Shown: positions 6,873 through 15,303 of the stretch, in pieces
Numbering within the stretch: position 1 is the stretch's first letter
How the letters are laid out: every line of letters begins with the position of its first letter
Source of the DNA: Limosilactobacillus balticus
Lineage (GTDB): Bacteria; Bacillota; Bacilli; Lactobacillales; Lactobacillaceae
DNA length: 60,232 nucleotides
Assembly: GCF_014145615.1 (NCBI RefSeq)
Contig: NZ_JACIVH010000068.1
Coordinates: 1-60,232, forward strand
Direction: 5' to 3'
The notes under the pieces: generated by a model
Told to the model about the DNA's origin: nothing
What the model saw: the letters and a program-made list of their open reading frames with translations, nothing else
Databases searched by the model: none
Translations under genes and position numbers: made by a program

Positions 6873-7432
6873 CAAAGGCTGTTAAAGATTTACTAATTGC
6901 AATCGGTGAAGATCCTAAACGAGAAGGATTAGCCGAAACACCCCAGCGCGTTGCCAAAATGTACCAAGAAGTTTTTTCCTCTCTTAATCATCAACCAGAA
7001 GAAATAGCTAATTATAAGGTTTTTCATGTTGATGATGTGCCGGAAATGGTATTAGTGCAGCACATACCTTTTTATTCAATGTGTGAACACCATTTACTGC
7101 CCTTTTTTGGATACGCGAATGTGGCTTATGTTCCCAAAGATAAGAAAGTTATTGGTCTCAGTAAGATTCCCCGGTTGTTAGATTTTGTAACGAAAAAACC
7201 GGGGATGCAAGAACGCGTTACAACAGACTTAGTCGCTGAGTTGCAGCGAATTCTTGATCCAGCCGGCGTTGCAGTAACTATCGCGGCTCGCCACCTTTGT
7301 ATGGAAATGCGGGGCGTTAATAAGGCTGGTCAATTTACTTATACCGATAAGTTTACTGGTCAATTTAAGACTGACCGTGATTTGAAACAAGAATTTCTAA
7401 ATCAAACGAGGAATTATCGTGCAGACCTATGA
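6854..7432 (+). CDS. folE: GTP cyclohydrolase I
   Basis: 192 residues. Catalyses the first committed folate step, GTP to 7,8-dihydroneopterin triphosphate plus formate. Zinc ligands are visible as CEHH (SMCEHHLLPFFG, about 76-87) and the later cysteine in AARHLCMEMRG. The segment GLSKIPRLLDF is also typical of type IA enzymes. It overlaps folK upstream by 19 bases and folC downstream by 14. The SD is inside folK (GAGAGG at 6840-6845). Confidence 0.96.
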   Translation: MDQQKIAKAVKDLLIAIGEDPKREGLAETPQRVAKMYQEVFSSLNHQPEEIANYKVFHVDDVPEMVLVQHIPFYSMCEHHLLPFFGYANVAYVPKDKKVIGLSKIPRLLDFVTKKPGMQERVTTDLVAELQRILDPAGVAVTIAARHLCMEMRGVNKAGQFTYTDKFTGQFKTDRDLKQEFLNQTRNYRADL

Positions 7433-8678
7433 ACAAATTAATGCGAGTCTTAACCGCCAAATGCTTGGGGGACAACAAGATCGGGTAAAATTTTTGCGAC
7501 GAATTCTTACTCGTTTAGGAAATCCTGACCAGCGATTCAAAATTATCCATATTGCGGGGACAAACGGAAAAGGCTCGACTGGGACAATGTTAGAACAAGG
7601 GTTACAAAATGCTGGATACCAGGTCGGCTATTTTAGCAGTCCGGCGTTGGTAGATGATCGGGAGCAAATTAAGGTTAATGACCATTTGATTAGTAAAAAA
7701 GACTTTACGATCACTTACCAAAAGATCATCGAACACTTACCAGCTGATCTTTCGCCTGATGATATTACCATTTTTGAGTGGTGGACCTTGATAATGCTTC
7801 AATATTTTGCAGATCAAAAAGTTGATTGGGCAGTCATTGAATGCGGTTTAGGCGGTCAAGATGATGCAACCAATATTATCAGCGCACCTTTTATTACCGT
7901 GATAACCCATATTGCCCTTGACCATACGCGGATCTTAGGCTCAACGATTGCCCAAATTGCTCAGGCGAAAGCAGGAATTATCAAGACCGGGACTAAACAA
8001 GTATTTTTAGCACCACACCAAGAAAAAGACGCCCTCACAATTATTAAGGAAAAGGCTTATCAACAAAGAGTAGGGTTAACGCAAGCGGATGCCCAGTCAA
8101 TCGTTGATGGGCAGGCGCCCCTGCAAGTTAATCATGAAATTTACAAAGTTCCTTTTAATTTATTGGGGACTTTCCAAAGTGAAAACCTGGGAACCGTTGT
8201 CAGTGTATTTGCCTTTCTTCGCCAGCAGGGCCTTGTTACATCTTGGCAACCTTTACTATCAACACTTGCGACGGTGAAGATTGCTGGCCGAATGCAGAAA
8301 ATTGCGGATCATCCTCTTGTTATTCTGGACGGAGCACATAATCCTGATGCAGCTAAGCAACTTACCAAAACTATCTTTAAGCTCCCCCATAATAAAATAA
8401 TTATGGTTCTTGGTTTTCTCGCTGATAAAAATATTAGGCAGATGGTTAAAATTTATCAGCAAATGGCAGACGAGATAATAATTACTACCCCTGATCATCC
8501 AACCCGTGCTCTCGCAGCAAGGAAGTTAAAATCAGTTCTGCCCCAAGCAATTATTGCTGATAATCCACGAAAAGGGTTAGTGGCGGCAAAAAAGATTGCG
8601 GAGCCGAATGATTTAATTGTCGTAACGGGTTCTTTTTATACGATTAAAGATATCGAGGCCGATTTAGATGAAAAATAA
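7419..8678 (+). CDS. folC: Folylpolyglutamate synthase / dihydrofolate synthase
   Basis: 419 residues, full-length Mur-ligase-like enzyme that adds L-glutamate to dihydropteroate or folates. P-loop AGTNGKGSTGTML (about 45-57), ECGLGGQDDATN (about 141-152, in the usual position of the Mg-binding region) and ILDGAHNPDA (about 302-311), the conserved C-domain motif. Starts on GTG at 7419 with GAGG at 7409-7412, overlapping folE by 14 bases. Whether it also has dihydrofolate synthase activity is not decided by sequence, but its place in a biosynthetic operon supports it. Confidence 0.93.
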   Translation: MQTYEQINASLNRQMLGGQQDRVKFLRRILTRLGNPDQRFKIIHIAGTNGKGSTGTMLEQGLQNAGYQVGYFSSPALVDDREQIKVNDHLISKKDFTITYQKIIEHLPADLSPDDITIFEWWTLIMLQYFADQKVDWAVIECGLGGQDDATNIISAPFITVITHIALDHTRILGSTIAQIAQAKAGIIKTGTKQVFLAPHQEKDALTIIKEKAYQQRVGLTQADAQSIVDGQAPLQVNHEIYKVPFNLLGTFQSENLGTVVSVFAFLRQQGLVTSWQPLLSTLATVKIAGRMQKIADHPLVILDGAHNPDAAKQLTKTIFKLPHNKIIMVLGFLADKNIRQMVKIYQQMADEIIITTPDHPTRALAARKLKSVLPQAIIADNPRKGLVAAKKIAEPNDLIVVTGSFYTIKDIEADLDEK

Positions 8679-9270
8679 TTTTATTATTGCAACCCATAAT
8701 ATTCATAAAATTAAAGAAATCGAAACCATTCTAAATTTTTACCACCAACACGGTGTGGGATACCGAAAAAAGTTGCCTCAACAAGCCTTTCCGCCTGAAT
8801 CAACAGAGAGCTATGAAAAAAATGCAAAGGCTAAGGCCCTCTTTATCAGTCAACAGCTACCAGCAGCAAAAATAATTGCCGATGATTCCGGCTTAGAACT
8901 CTTAGCTTTTCCAGGAAGGTATGGGGTACAGACAGCGCGGGAATTGACGCAAGAAGTTCCCGATGGTGATTTAAATGATTACTTGATTCATTTAGTCGAT
9001 GGTAAATCACGACAATTTATAATGAAAACAACGATTGCCCTGGCGATAAATAATCAAGTGGTTAAAATTGGTCACGGTCAATTGAAGGGAACGATTGCTC
9101 ATACCGAACGCGGAGTCAATGCGACGGGCTTTGATCGGATCTTTATTCCAGCTGGCGAATCACAAACACTTGCCGAAATGGACCAGCCGACCCGCATTTC
9201 CTATTTACATCGTGCACGGGCTGTTAAGAACTTATTAGATCAATTAGGAGAAGCAAATGAAAGTTACTGA
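8668..9270 (+). CDS. HAM1/RdgB-type nucleoside triphosphate pyrophosphatase in the folate operon
   Basis: 200 residues. HAM1-family enzymes hydrolyse non-canonical purine NTPs (ITP, XTP) to monophosphates. Seen: ATHNIHKIKEIE (residues 8-19, family T-x-N-x-x-K motif), DDSGLELLAFPGRYGVQTAR (about 72-91) and TGFDRIF with the following catalytic surroundings. It sits between folC and folP and overlaps both (11 and 14 bases). This position suggests it may remove pyrophosphate from dihydroneopterin triphosphate, a step otherwise done by a Nudix enzyme that is absent from the operon. The housekeeping role cannot be excluded. Confidence 0.88.
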   Translation: MKNNFIIATHNIHKIKEIETILNFYHQHGVGYRKKLPQQAFPPESTESYEKNAKAKALFISQQLPAAKIIADDSGLELLAFPGRYGVQTARELTQEVPDGDLNDYLIHLVDGKSRQFIMKTTIALAINNQVVKIGHGQLKGTIAHTERGVNATGFDRIFIPAGESQTLAEMDQPTRISYLHRARAVKNLLDQLGEANESY

Positions 9271-10420
9271 AAATTTAGTTACCAAAGACCATTCTAAATT
9301 AGTATCCGCAATCTTAGCTGACCAAGTTAATCGGCACCAGCAGCTTTTATTAACCTGGGATTGTCCAGATGTGGAGATGGCTGGGATGGTGGAGCAATTT
9401 ATTCGTCATTTCGATATCCCTGTAGCTTGTGTTGAAAAACGCGTCGAATTTTCTTTGCCGCTCCTTTCCCTAAAAGAACTAATAGCGCGGGTGAAAGAAC
9501 GGTGGAATAAAGACCAAGAATTAATTTCTTCACTCGATCAAATTTACCACCGTCACCAAATTACTTGGCGCGCAGGTCGGTTTACTTTTGACCTGACAGC
9601 CCACCCCGTGATTTATGGGATTTTAAATGTAACTCCTGACTCCTTTTATGATGGGGGCAAATTTCAATCTCACTCCGCTATGGCTAGCCAAATTGATAAG
9701 ATGGTAGCAGCCGGTGCAAACGTAATTGAAGTTGGTGGTCAAACTACGAAACCGGGTGGCTTTAAGGAAGTTGATCCGGAAGAAGAAATTTCACGAATTA
9801 TGCCGGCCATTCAGCTTCTTCGTGAAAACTATCCCCAGGTTGCTATCGCAGTTGATACATATAAACTCCCAGTAATGGCAGCGGCAATTAAGGCTGGGGT
9901 AGATATTATCAATGATGTGCAGGCGTTTAACTCAAAACAAAAACTAATTTTGATGGCTAAGGCAAATGTTGGAATGGTAACAATGCATAGTAGCCGAACT
10001 CATGACTACGATAATCTCACAGTAGCGATGCAGAAATTTTTTGAACATAATCTTGGGACAATAGCAGCTGCTGGGATTGATCTTGAACGGGTGATTTTAG
10101 ACCAAGGAATTGGGTATGCCAAGGTGGCTGACGGTTACCAGGATTATGCGATGATGCGTAACATTGATCAGCTTAATTACCTCCATCGCCCGATTATGGT
10201 TGCGATCTCACGAAAGGGCTTTGGGCAAAAATTATTTAATCTAGCAAAAGAAGACCGTCTCGGCGTAACATTGATTGCTGAGACAGCAATGTATTTGCGA
10301 GGCGGTCGTGTTTTACGAGTTCATGATGTTGAGGAAACCAGTCAATTAGTGAAAATGATCGATACTATTGAAAATAGTTACTGGTTTAGATCCACCAACA
10401 GCCAATCCCCAAGGCAATGA
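9257..10420 (+). CDS. folP: Dihydropteroate synthase with an N-terminal extension
   Basis: 387 residues, about 110 longer than a standard DHPS. The synthase proper begins near residue 115 with YGILNVTPDSFYDGG (signature 1, the asparagine binds Mg and pyrophosphate). It continues with VGGQTTKPG (about 157-165), VDTYKLPV (about 199-206) and NDVQAF, and ends near ISRKGFG (about 320). It condenses hydroxymethyl-dihydropterin pyrophosphate with p-aminobenzoate. Residues 1-114 have no motif I know. It overlaps the HAM1 gene by 14 bases and is last in the operon; its 3' end overlaps a convergent gene by 35 bases. Confidence 0.94.
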   Translation: MKVTENLVTKDHSKLVSAILADQVNRHQQLLLTWDCPDVEMAGMVEQFIRHFDIPVACVEKRVEFSLPLLSLKELIARVKERWNKDQELISSLDQIYHRHQITWRAGRFTFDLTAHPVIYGILNVTPDSFYDGGKFQSHSAMASQIDKMVAAGANVIEVGGQTTKPGGFKEVDPEEEISRIMPAIQLLRENYPQVAIAVDTYKLPVMAAAIKAGVDIINDVQAFNSKQKLILMAKANVGMVTMHSSRTHDYDNLTVAMQKFFEHNLGTIAAAGIDLERVILDQGIGYAKVADGYQDYAMMRNIDQLNYLHRPIMVAISRKGFGQKLFNLAKEDRLGVTLIAETAMYLRGGRVLRVHDVEETSQLVKMIDTIENSYWFRSTNSQSPRQ

Positions 10421-10721
10421 TAAGGGCAATAAAAAGTAAGGCTGTTAGATAGGGCTTGCCAAATGTTTCCCGTTTAAGGCGGAAAGCAGTTTCCATTAAG
10501 ATATAGATTAAAATTAAAAAAATGATCCATACTAGGTTGCTCAAAAGCTGAGTTTTAAAATGAAGAAAGGTATGGACAATCGAAGCAGTTAATAAAAGGA
10601 AAAAGAATAAACGGCTTAGTTCAAGCCAGTTAGTCACTTTCCGTTCAATTTTGGCATGGAGACCAGTGGTAGTAGTGAAAATCAAAATAATGATTAGGAC
10701 CGCCACTATTATTTTTAACAT
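10386..10721 (-). CDS. Small multi-span membrane protein, unknown
   Basis: 111 residues, almost wholly hydrophobic with four likely membrane segments (about 3-20, 33-52, 58-78, 89-110) and basic loops. No motif is recognised; a distant relation to the YisL/DUF1516 group is possible but not shown. SD AGGAG lies just upstream of the ATG on the minus strand. It overlaps the end of folP tail to tail, so the two transcripts would be partly antisense. Confidence 0.6.
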   Translation of the reverse strand: MLKIIVAVLIIILIFTTTTGLHAKIERKVTNWLELSRLFFFLLLTASIVHTFLHFKTQLLSNLVWIIFLILIYILMETAFRLKRETFGKPYLTALLFIALIIALGIGCWWI

Positions 10722-10862
10722 ATGGGTAAACTCCTTTCGGCTTTGATTTTAGCATTAATGAAAGAAACTGACTATATGCATTTGACTTGAAAATATAATA
10801 AAAAAAGTGTATGGTACGTATATTGCTTGCGTAAAAATAAATAATATTTGAGGTGAAATCAA

Positions 10863-11135
10863 GTGGCAGATTTTGAAATTGGCGATATTGTAAAAGGAAA
10901 GAAATTCGGTCCCCTCGAACATGAATTTTCTGGTGTCGTTGAAAAGGTTTATACTAATTCAATTATGGTATCTATCCAAGATTTTGATCCGTCTGATAAA
11001 AGCGGGGTTAACGAATTAAATGGCCGCGCTGTTATTCGCCAAAAAGAAGCTAAGATGGTAAAGGCTGTTCCTCGTGAAGAAAAAAAGGATGACGAAGAAA
11101 CAGCAGAAGATGCTAAATCTTCAAAAAAATCTTAA
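10863..11135 (+). CDS. DUF2187-like protein with acidic/lysine tail
   Basis: 90 residues. The N-terminal part (FEIGDIVKGKKFGPLEHEFSGVVEKVYTNSIMV, read as FEIGDIVKGK then SGVVEKVYTNSIMV) has the shape of the YkvS/DUF2187 small beta-barrel family, with a strand-rich core to about residue 66. The remainder is a disordered charged tail (KKDDEETAEDAKSSKKS). It starts on GTG at 10863 after SD GAGGTG. TTGAAA (10787) and TATGGT (10810) 17 bases apart may be its promoter. Role unknown. Confidence 0.7.
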   Translation: MADFEIGDIVKGKKFGPLEHEFSGVVEKVYTNSIMVSIQDFDPSDKSGVNELNGRAVIRQKEAKMVKAVPREEKKDDEETAEDAKSSKKS

Positions 11136-11198
11136 AAAAAGATGACAAATAATTAGAAGAGGTATATACTAACTAAGTGTTGAACTTAGTTAGTTAAT

Positions 11199-11269
11199 GC
11201 GGGTATAGTTTAGTGGTAAAACTCAACCTTCCCAAGGTTGCGTCGCGAGTTCGATTCTCGTTACCCGCT
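11199..11269 (+). tRNA. tRNA-Gly (CCC)
   Basis: 71 nt with acceptor arms GCGGGTA/TACCCGC, D-loop TTTAGTGGTAAAA, anticodon loop TTCCCAA giving CCC (reads GGG), and T-arm GAGTTCGATTCTC. CCA is not encoded. Confidence 0.95.
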
Positions 11270-11275
11270 CTTATA

Positions 11276-11325
11276 AAAAGCTGAGGCTAGGAGGAAATTT
11301 TATTTCTCCCAGCCTCAGCTTTTTT
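11276..11325. terminator. Bidirectional terminator between tRNA-Gly and ldh
   Basis: AAAAAGCTGAGGCT (11276-11289) pairs perfectly with AGCCTCAGCTTTTT (11311-11324). It has T runs in both directions and serves the tRNA on the plus strand and ldh on the minus strand. Confidence 0.88.
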
Positions 11326-12262
11326 AGACTTCAATCTTAGCTAAAACCTGATGCATTGCTTCAGCAGATTGTTGCATCTTTTTAACTTCATCTGACGTTA
11401 ACGGATATTCAACGACCTGGCCGATTCCTTGACTATTAATGATGGCAGGTGTTCCTAAGTACAGATCATTAATTCCATACTGTCCCTCAAGTGGAGCCGA
11501 AATTGGCAGGACAAGATTACGGTTTTCGATGATTGCCCGTGTAATATACGAGAGGCATTTAGCAATTCCGTAGAAAGTAGCCCCTTTATTGGTGATTATT
11601 TGACTGCCAGCTTCGTGAACTGCTTTTTCAATTTCGTTTTTATCAGTGTTTGAAAGGGCAGTAATAGTGTTGAGGGCTTTTCCGCTGACTGTGATTTCAT
11701 TAAAAGCCGCAAAAGAAGTATCACCGTGTTCGCCAAGCATTAAGGCATCGATGACATTGACGGATAGGTGTAATTTCTTGCTTAAGAGGACCCGGAGCCG
11801 CATTGAATCAAGAGAAGTTCCGGTGCCGATGACGCGCTCTTTAGGGAAACCGCTGATTCGCTGCGCAATTGTTGTAAGGATATCAACGGGATTGCTTGAG
11901 ATAACGAAAACGCCAGTGAACCCACTTTTGACAATTGGTTCAATAATTGATTTAAGAATCGTAGTGTTTTTATTAACTAGGTCTAACCGTGTTTCACCAG
12001 GTTTACGGGGAATCCCAGCTGTAATAACAACCACGTCAGCATCAGTAGCATCTTCATAGGTTCCCGCGTAAATCTTTACTGGGTTTGTCAGGGGTGTAAT
12101 ATCAGCAAGATCAGCAGCATCCCCAACTGCTTTTGACCTTGTTCGATCTACCAGTACCAATTCATCGACCTCATTTGTTGACTGCAATAATGAAAAGGCA
12201 AATGATGAGCCGACAGCCCCGTCGCCTATTAATACAACTTTGTGCCTATACGTATCAAGCAT
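11324..12262 (-). CDS. ldh: L-lactate dehydrogenase
   Basis: 312 residues, NAD-dependent L-LDH family (pyruvate to L-lactate). Rossmann motif GDGAVGSS (13-20), substrate arginine in ETRLDLVNKN (R92), catalytic pair in SLDSMRLR (D152, R155) and proton-acceptor histidine H179 in LGEHGDT. The ATG at 12262 has AGGAGG 8 bases away at 12271-12276; a TTG one codon earlier is less likely. Its SD overlaps the stop of the kinase gene upstream, so the two are one operon. A relaxed-specificity 2-hydroxyacid dehydrogenase is the alternative. Confidence 0.88.
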   Translation of the reverse strand: MLDTYRHKVVLIGDGAVGSSFAFSLLQSTNEVDELVLVDRTRSKAVGDAADLADITPLTNPVKIYAGTYEDATDADVVVITAGIPRKPGETRLDLVNKNTTILKSIIEPIVKSGFTGVFVISSNPVDILTTIAQRISGFPKERVIGTGTSLDSMRLRVLLSKKLHLSVNVIDALMLGEHGDTSFAAFNEITVSGKALNTITALSNTDKNEIEKAVHEAGSQIITNKGATFYGIAKCLSYITRAIIENRNLVLPISAPLEGQYGINDLYLGTPAIINSQGIGQVVEYPLTSDEVKKMQQSAEAMHQVLAKIEV

Positions 12263-12274
12263 CAAAAATTCCTC

Positions 12275-13090
12275 CTAATGCAGCTCCTTTTGCGCATCCC
12301 AATGATTGATTGGCCCAAATTTATGACCAACCGTTAATGGATTTGCGATTGCTGCGTAAACGGCATCTTTAGCCTTTGTTACTGCTATTTTAACATTATT
12401 TCCCTTCGCAAGCTCGGCAGCGATAATTGCAGAGAAGCTATCACCAGTTCCATTCAACCGATCAGTCTTAACAAAAGGTTTTTTAAGCCAGAAGCTATCG
12501 CCGTCTTCAAGAAGAACAAAGTCATCAACAGTTGTTTGGCTATCATCATTATGCGCGCCTTTAATCACCACGTTTTTTGCCCCTAAGTCTTGAAGATGAT
12601 GAGCTGCTTTAACCCGTTCTTCATCTGTGGTCATTTCAATGCCTGTTAATTTTTGTGCTTCATAGAAATTAGGGGTAATGACAGTTGCAAGGGGAATAAT
12701 TCGTTCACGAAATAGTTCATAGGCTGATTGTTCAAGTAACATTGCACCGTGTTTAGTAATGATCACAGGGTCAACAACTAACGGACCAAAATGTTTAGGC
12801 GAATAGTTATCAGCAACGACATTAATTACATCCTCATTAGCAAGCATTCCAGTTTTGGCTGCTTTGATGTCAAAATCTTCGCTTAATACCTTAAACTGTT
12901 CGGCAATAAATTCTTGCGGCATTACTTGAGAAGAGGTGATCCCGTAAGAATTTCCGGAAACAGCGGCAGTTAAAATACCGTGACCATATACGCCATCCGC
13001 AAAAAAGGCATGAAGGTCAGCGGGCATTCCAGCACTCCCGTCCGAATCATGACCTGCAATTGTAACAGCTTGAATTGTAGGGTTTGTCAT
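12275..13090 (-). CDS. PdxK/ThiD-type pyridoxal or hydroxymethylpyrimidine kinase
   Basis: 271 residues, ribokinase-fold kinase of the ThiD/PdxK2 group. It opens with TIAGHDSDGSAGMPADL (residues 10-26), the family start. It also has KTGML (about 98-102), VDPV (about 123-126) and the ATP-site loop NGTGDSFSA (about 212-220) with the catalytic aspartate; HMP kinases usually read GTGCTFS there. No thiamine genes are nearby, so pyridoxal kinase is my preferred reading. It lies directly upstream of ldh on the same strand. Confidence 0.8.
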   Translation of the reverse strand: MTNPTIQAVTIAGHDSDGSAGMPADLHAFFADGVYGHGILTAAVSGNSYGITSSQVMPQEFIAEQFKVLSEDFDIKAAKTGMLANEDVINVVADNYSPKHFGPLVVDPVIITKHGAMLLEQSAYELFRERIIPLATVITPNFYEAQKLTGIEMTTDEERVKAAHHLQDLGAKNVVIKGAHNDDSQTTVDDFVLLEDGDSFWLKKPFVKTDRLNGTGDSFSAIIAAELAKGNNVKIAVTKAKDAVYAAIANPLTVGHKFGPINHWDAQKELH

Positions 13091-13186
13091 AAATAACTCA
13101 TCAACCTTTCATTATTATTTAATGATAATAATTGTAACATATAATAAGTAAGAGAAAAGTAATAACTTAACCTCGTAGATCAGTCC

Positions 13187-13214
13187 TTGTTTTTAAATCT
13201 AAATTTGTTATAAT
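13187..13214 (+). promoter_or_regulatory. Promoter of argS
   Basis: TTGTTT (13187-13192), 16 bases, TATAAT (13209-13214). Transcription would start near 13221, just before the T-box leader. Confidence 0.6.
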
Positions 13215-13220
13215 GGTTGA

Positions 13221-13430
13221 GTATGAAAATAGGATTTGAGGAGTAGTAGCATTTTGAAATCTACAGCGACCCTTTGTTGATGAGAGTTAGGGGCTTTTCG
13301 ATTTGTGAAGGCGTGCCTCAGATATTTCAATTAAATTAATGAATGAGTGGAATTCTAATTCAATTAGAGTGGTACCGCGGGTAAATCTCGTCTCTAGTAA
13401 GCGTAATGCTTATTAGGGGCGTTTTTTATA
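13221..13430 (+). ncRNA. T-box leader controlling argS
   Basis: It fills most of the 359-bp gap 13091-13449. The T-box sequence AGAGTGGTACCGCGG is at 13366-13380, with the TGGT that pairs with the acceptor end of uncharged tRNA at 13370-13373. The terminator arms are GTCTCTAGTAAGC (13390-13402) and GCTTATTAGGGGC (13408-13420), followed by GTTTTTT. In Stem I, the sequence GGCGTGCCTC offers CGT (13312-13314) as an arginine specifier codon, matching the downstream gene. Uncharged tRNA-Arg should promote read-through. Confidence 0.93.
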
Positions 13431-13449
13431 AGTATAAGGAGGAATATAT

Positions 13450-15138
13450 ATGAGCGATAAGCAACAAGTTGCAGCTGCATTGGCACAAGCATTGCCAGAG
13501 ATGGATGTTAAAGAAATTGAAGCTAAGATTGAACGGCCAAAGGATTCTAGTAACGGGGATTATGCCTTCCCAACATTCTTTTTAGCTAAGACCTTACGTA
13601 AAGCACCGCAAATGATCGCAAGTGAATTAGTTGAAAAGGTTGACCAAGACGGTTTTGAAAAGGTAGTTGTTGCTGGTCCATATATCAACTTCTTCCTTGA
13701 TAAAGCGCAAGTTGGTGCTAAGATTTTGCAAACGATCTTAGCAAATCCTGAACATTATGGTGAGATTGACCTTGGGCACGAAGCTAACGTTACGATTGAT
13801 TATTCATCACCAAACATTGCTAAGCCTATGGGAATGGGGCACCTTCGTTCAACCATGATTGGTGAAGCCGTTGCTCGGATTCTTGAAAAAGTTAACTACA
13901 ACTTAATTCGAATTGATTACCTTGGTGATTGGGGTACGCAATTTGGTAAGTTAATGGCGGCTTATGAGATGTGGGGAGACGAAGCAGAAGTTAAGAAGGA
14001 TCCTATTAACACTTTGCTTAAGTACTATGTGCGGATCAATAACGAAGCTGACGAACATCCAGAATACACTGAAGCAGGTCGTAACTGGTTTGCTAAGCTT
14101 GAACATGGTGACGAAGAAGCATGGCGGCTTTGGCACTGGTTCCGTGAAGTTTCTCTTGAACGGTTCCAACGTGTTTACAAGATGCTAGATGTAAACTTCG
14201 ACTCATTTAATGGTGAAGCTTTCTCTGCTCAAAAGATGGAAGAACCTATCCAATTGTTACGGGATAAGAACTTACTGAAGCCTAGTCGGGGTGCAGAAAT
14301 TGTTGACCTTGATGAATATAACTTACCACCATTACTAATCATCAAGAGTAACGGAACGACAACTTACATCACTCGTGATTTGGCAACGGCGCTTTTCCGG
14401 AAACGGATGTATGGCCATGCTAAGTCCCTTTACGTTGTTGGTGCCGAACAAGAAACTTACTTTAAGCAATTACGTGCGGCCTTAAAGGAAATGGGCTTCA
14501 ACTGGTGGGATCAAATTGAACACATCTCCTTTGGTTTAATGAACTTAAACGGTAAGAAGATGTCTACGCGGAAGGGTAATGTTGTTTCCCTTGAAGACGT
14601 ATTGAACGATTCCATTGATTTAGCGCGGAAGCAAATTGCTGAAAAGAACCCTGACCTTGAAAACGCTGATGAAGTTGCTAAAGAAGTCGGTGTTGGTGCC
14701 GTTATCTTCCACGATTTAAAAAACTACCGTCGGAATGCTGTTAACTTCAAGCTTGAAGATGTTGTTAAGTTTGAAGGTGAAACTGGTCCTTATGTTCAAT
14801 ATGCTCGTGCTCGTGCGGAGAGTATCTTACGTAAGGGTGGCATCCGGGACTTTAGCGATGTTGACTTGACAAAGGCCGGTGCTGAAGCTTGGGAATTAAT
14901 CAGCTTCCTTGGTCAATACAGCGAAGCAATCAAGCGGGCTGCATTAAACTACGATCCATCAGTAATCGCTAAGTATGCCCTTGAATTGGCTAAGAAATTT
15001 AACCAATACTACGCTCACACTCGGATTCTTGATAAGGATGAAGCTCAACCAGCACGGTTAGCTCTTACTCAAGCAGTTAGTGATGTGCTTAAATCAGCTC
15101 TTGATTTACTTGATATCAAGGCACCAGATGAAATGTAA
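13450..15138 (+). CDS. argS: Arginyl-tRNA synthetase
   Basis: 562 residues, class I synthetase that charges tRNA-Arg. Seen: N-terminal Add-1 domain (about 1-100), [17 protein letters not shown] with the HIGH-equivalent GHLR (about 118-134), the KMSKS-equivalent KKMSTRKGN (about 366-374) and the C-terminal anticodon-binding domain from about 440, including [19 protein letters not shown] at 13436-13442. Regulated by the T-box at 13221-13430 and followed by a terminator. Confidence 0.97.
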   Translation: MSDKQQVAAALAQALPEMDVKEIEAKIERPKDSSNGDYAFPTFFLAKTLRKAPQMIASELVEKVDQDGFEKVVVAGPYINFFLDKAQVGAKILQTILANPEHYGEIDLGHEANVTIDYSSPNIAKPMGMGHLRSTMIGEAVARILEKVNYNLIRIDYLGDWGTQFGKLMAAYEMWGDEAEVKKDPINTLLKYYVRINNEADEHPEYTEAGRNWFAKLEHGDEEAWRLWHWFREVSLERFQRVYKMLDVNFDSFNGEAFSAQKMEEPIQLLRDKNLLKPSRGAEIVDLDEYNLPPLLIIKSNGTTTYITRDLATALFRKRMYGHAKSLYVVGAEQETYFKQLRAALKEMGFNWWDQIEHISFGLMNLNGKKMSTRKGNVVSLEDVLNDSIDLARKQIAEKNPDLENADEVAKEVGVGAVIFHDLKNYRRNAVNFKLEDVVKFEGETGPYVQYARARAESILRKGGIRDFSDVDLTKAGAEAWELISFLGQYSEAIKRAALNYDPSVIAKYALELAKKFNQYYAHTRILDKDEAQPARLALTQAVSDVLKSALDLLDIKAPDEM

Positions 15139-15164
15139 TCGTTACTGCAGCTAAATATTATTGT

Positions 15165-15208
15165 GAAGAGACTTGAGAGAATCAGTTTTTCTCCAGTCTC
15201 TTCTTTTA
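15165..15208 (+). terminator. Terminator after argS
   Basis: GAAGAGACT (15165-15173) pairs with AGTCTCTTC (15195-15203), with GAGA/TCTC extending the stem, then TTTT. Confidence 0.82.
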
Positions 15209-15303
15209 ATTTCTGGTAAAGCTGACGGAGAAAATAGCTTACCATTTATCAAAATGTGATAAAATAATTGTCAGCTTTTTGAAATGAAAATGGAGATTTA
15301 TTA

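Noticed and set aside
11646-12059. 137-codon plus-strand ORF inside ldh
   Set aside because: It is antisense to a well-supported L-LDH gene, has no SD and no family resemblance.
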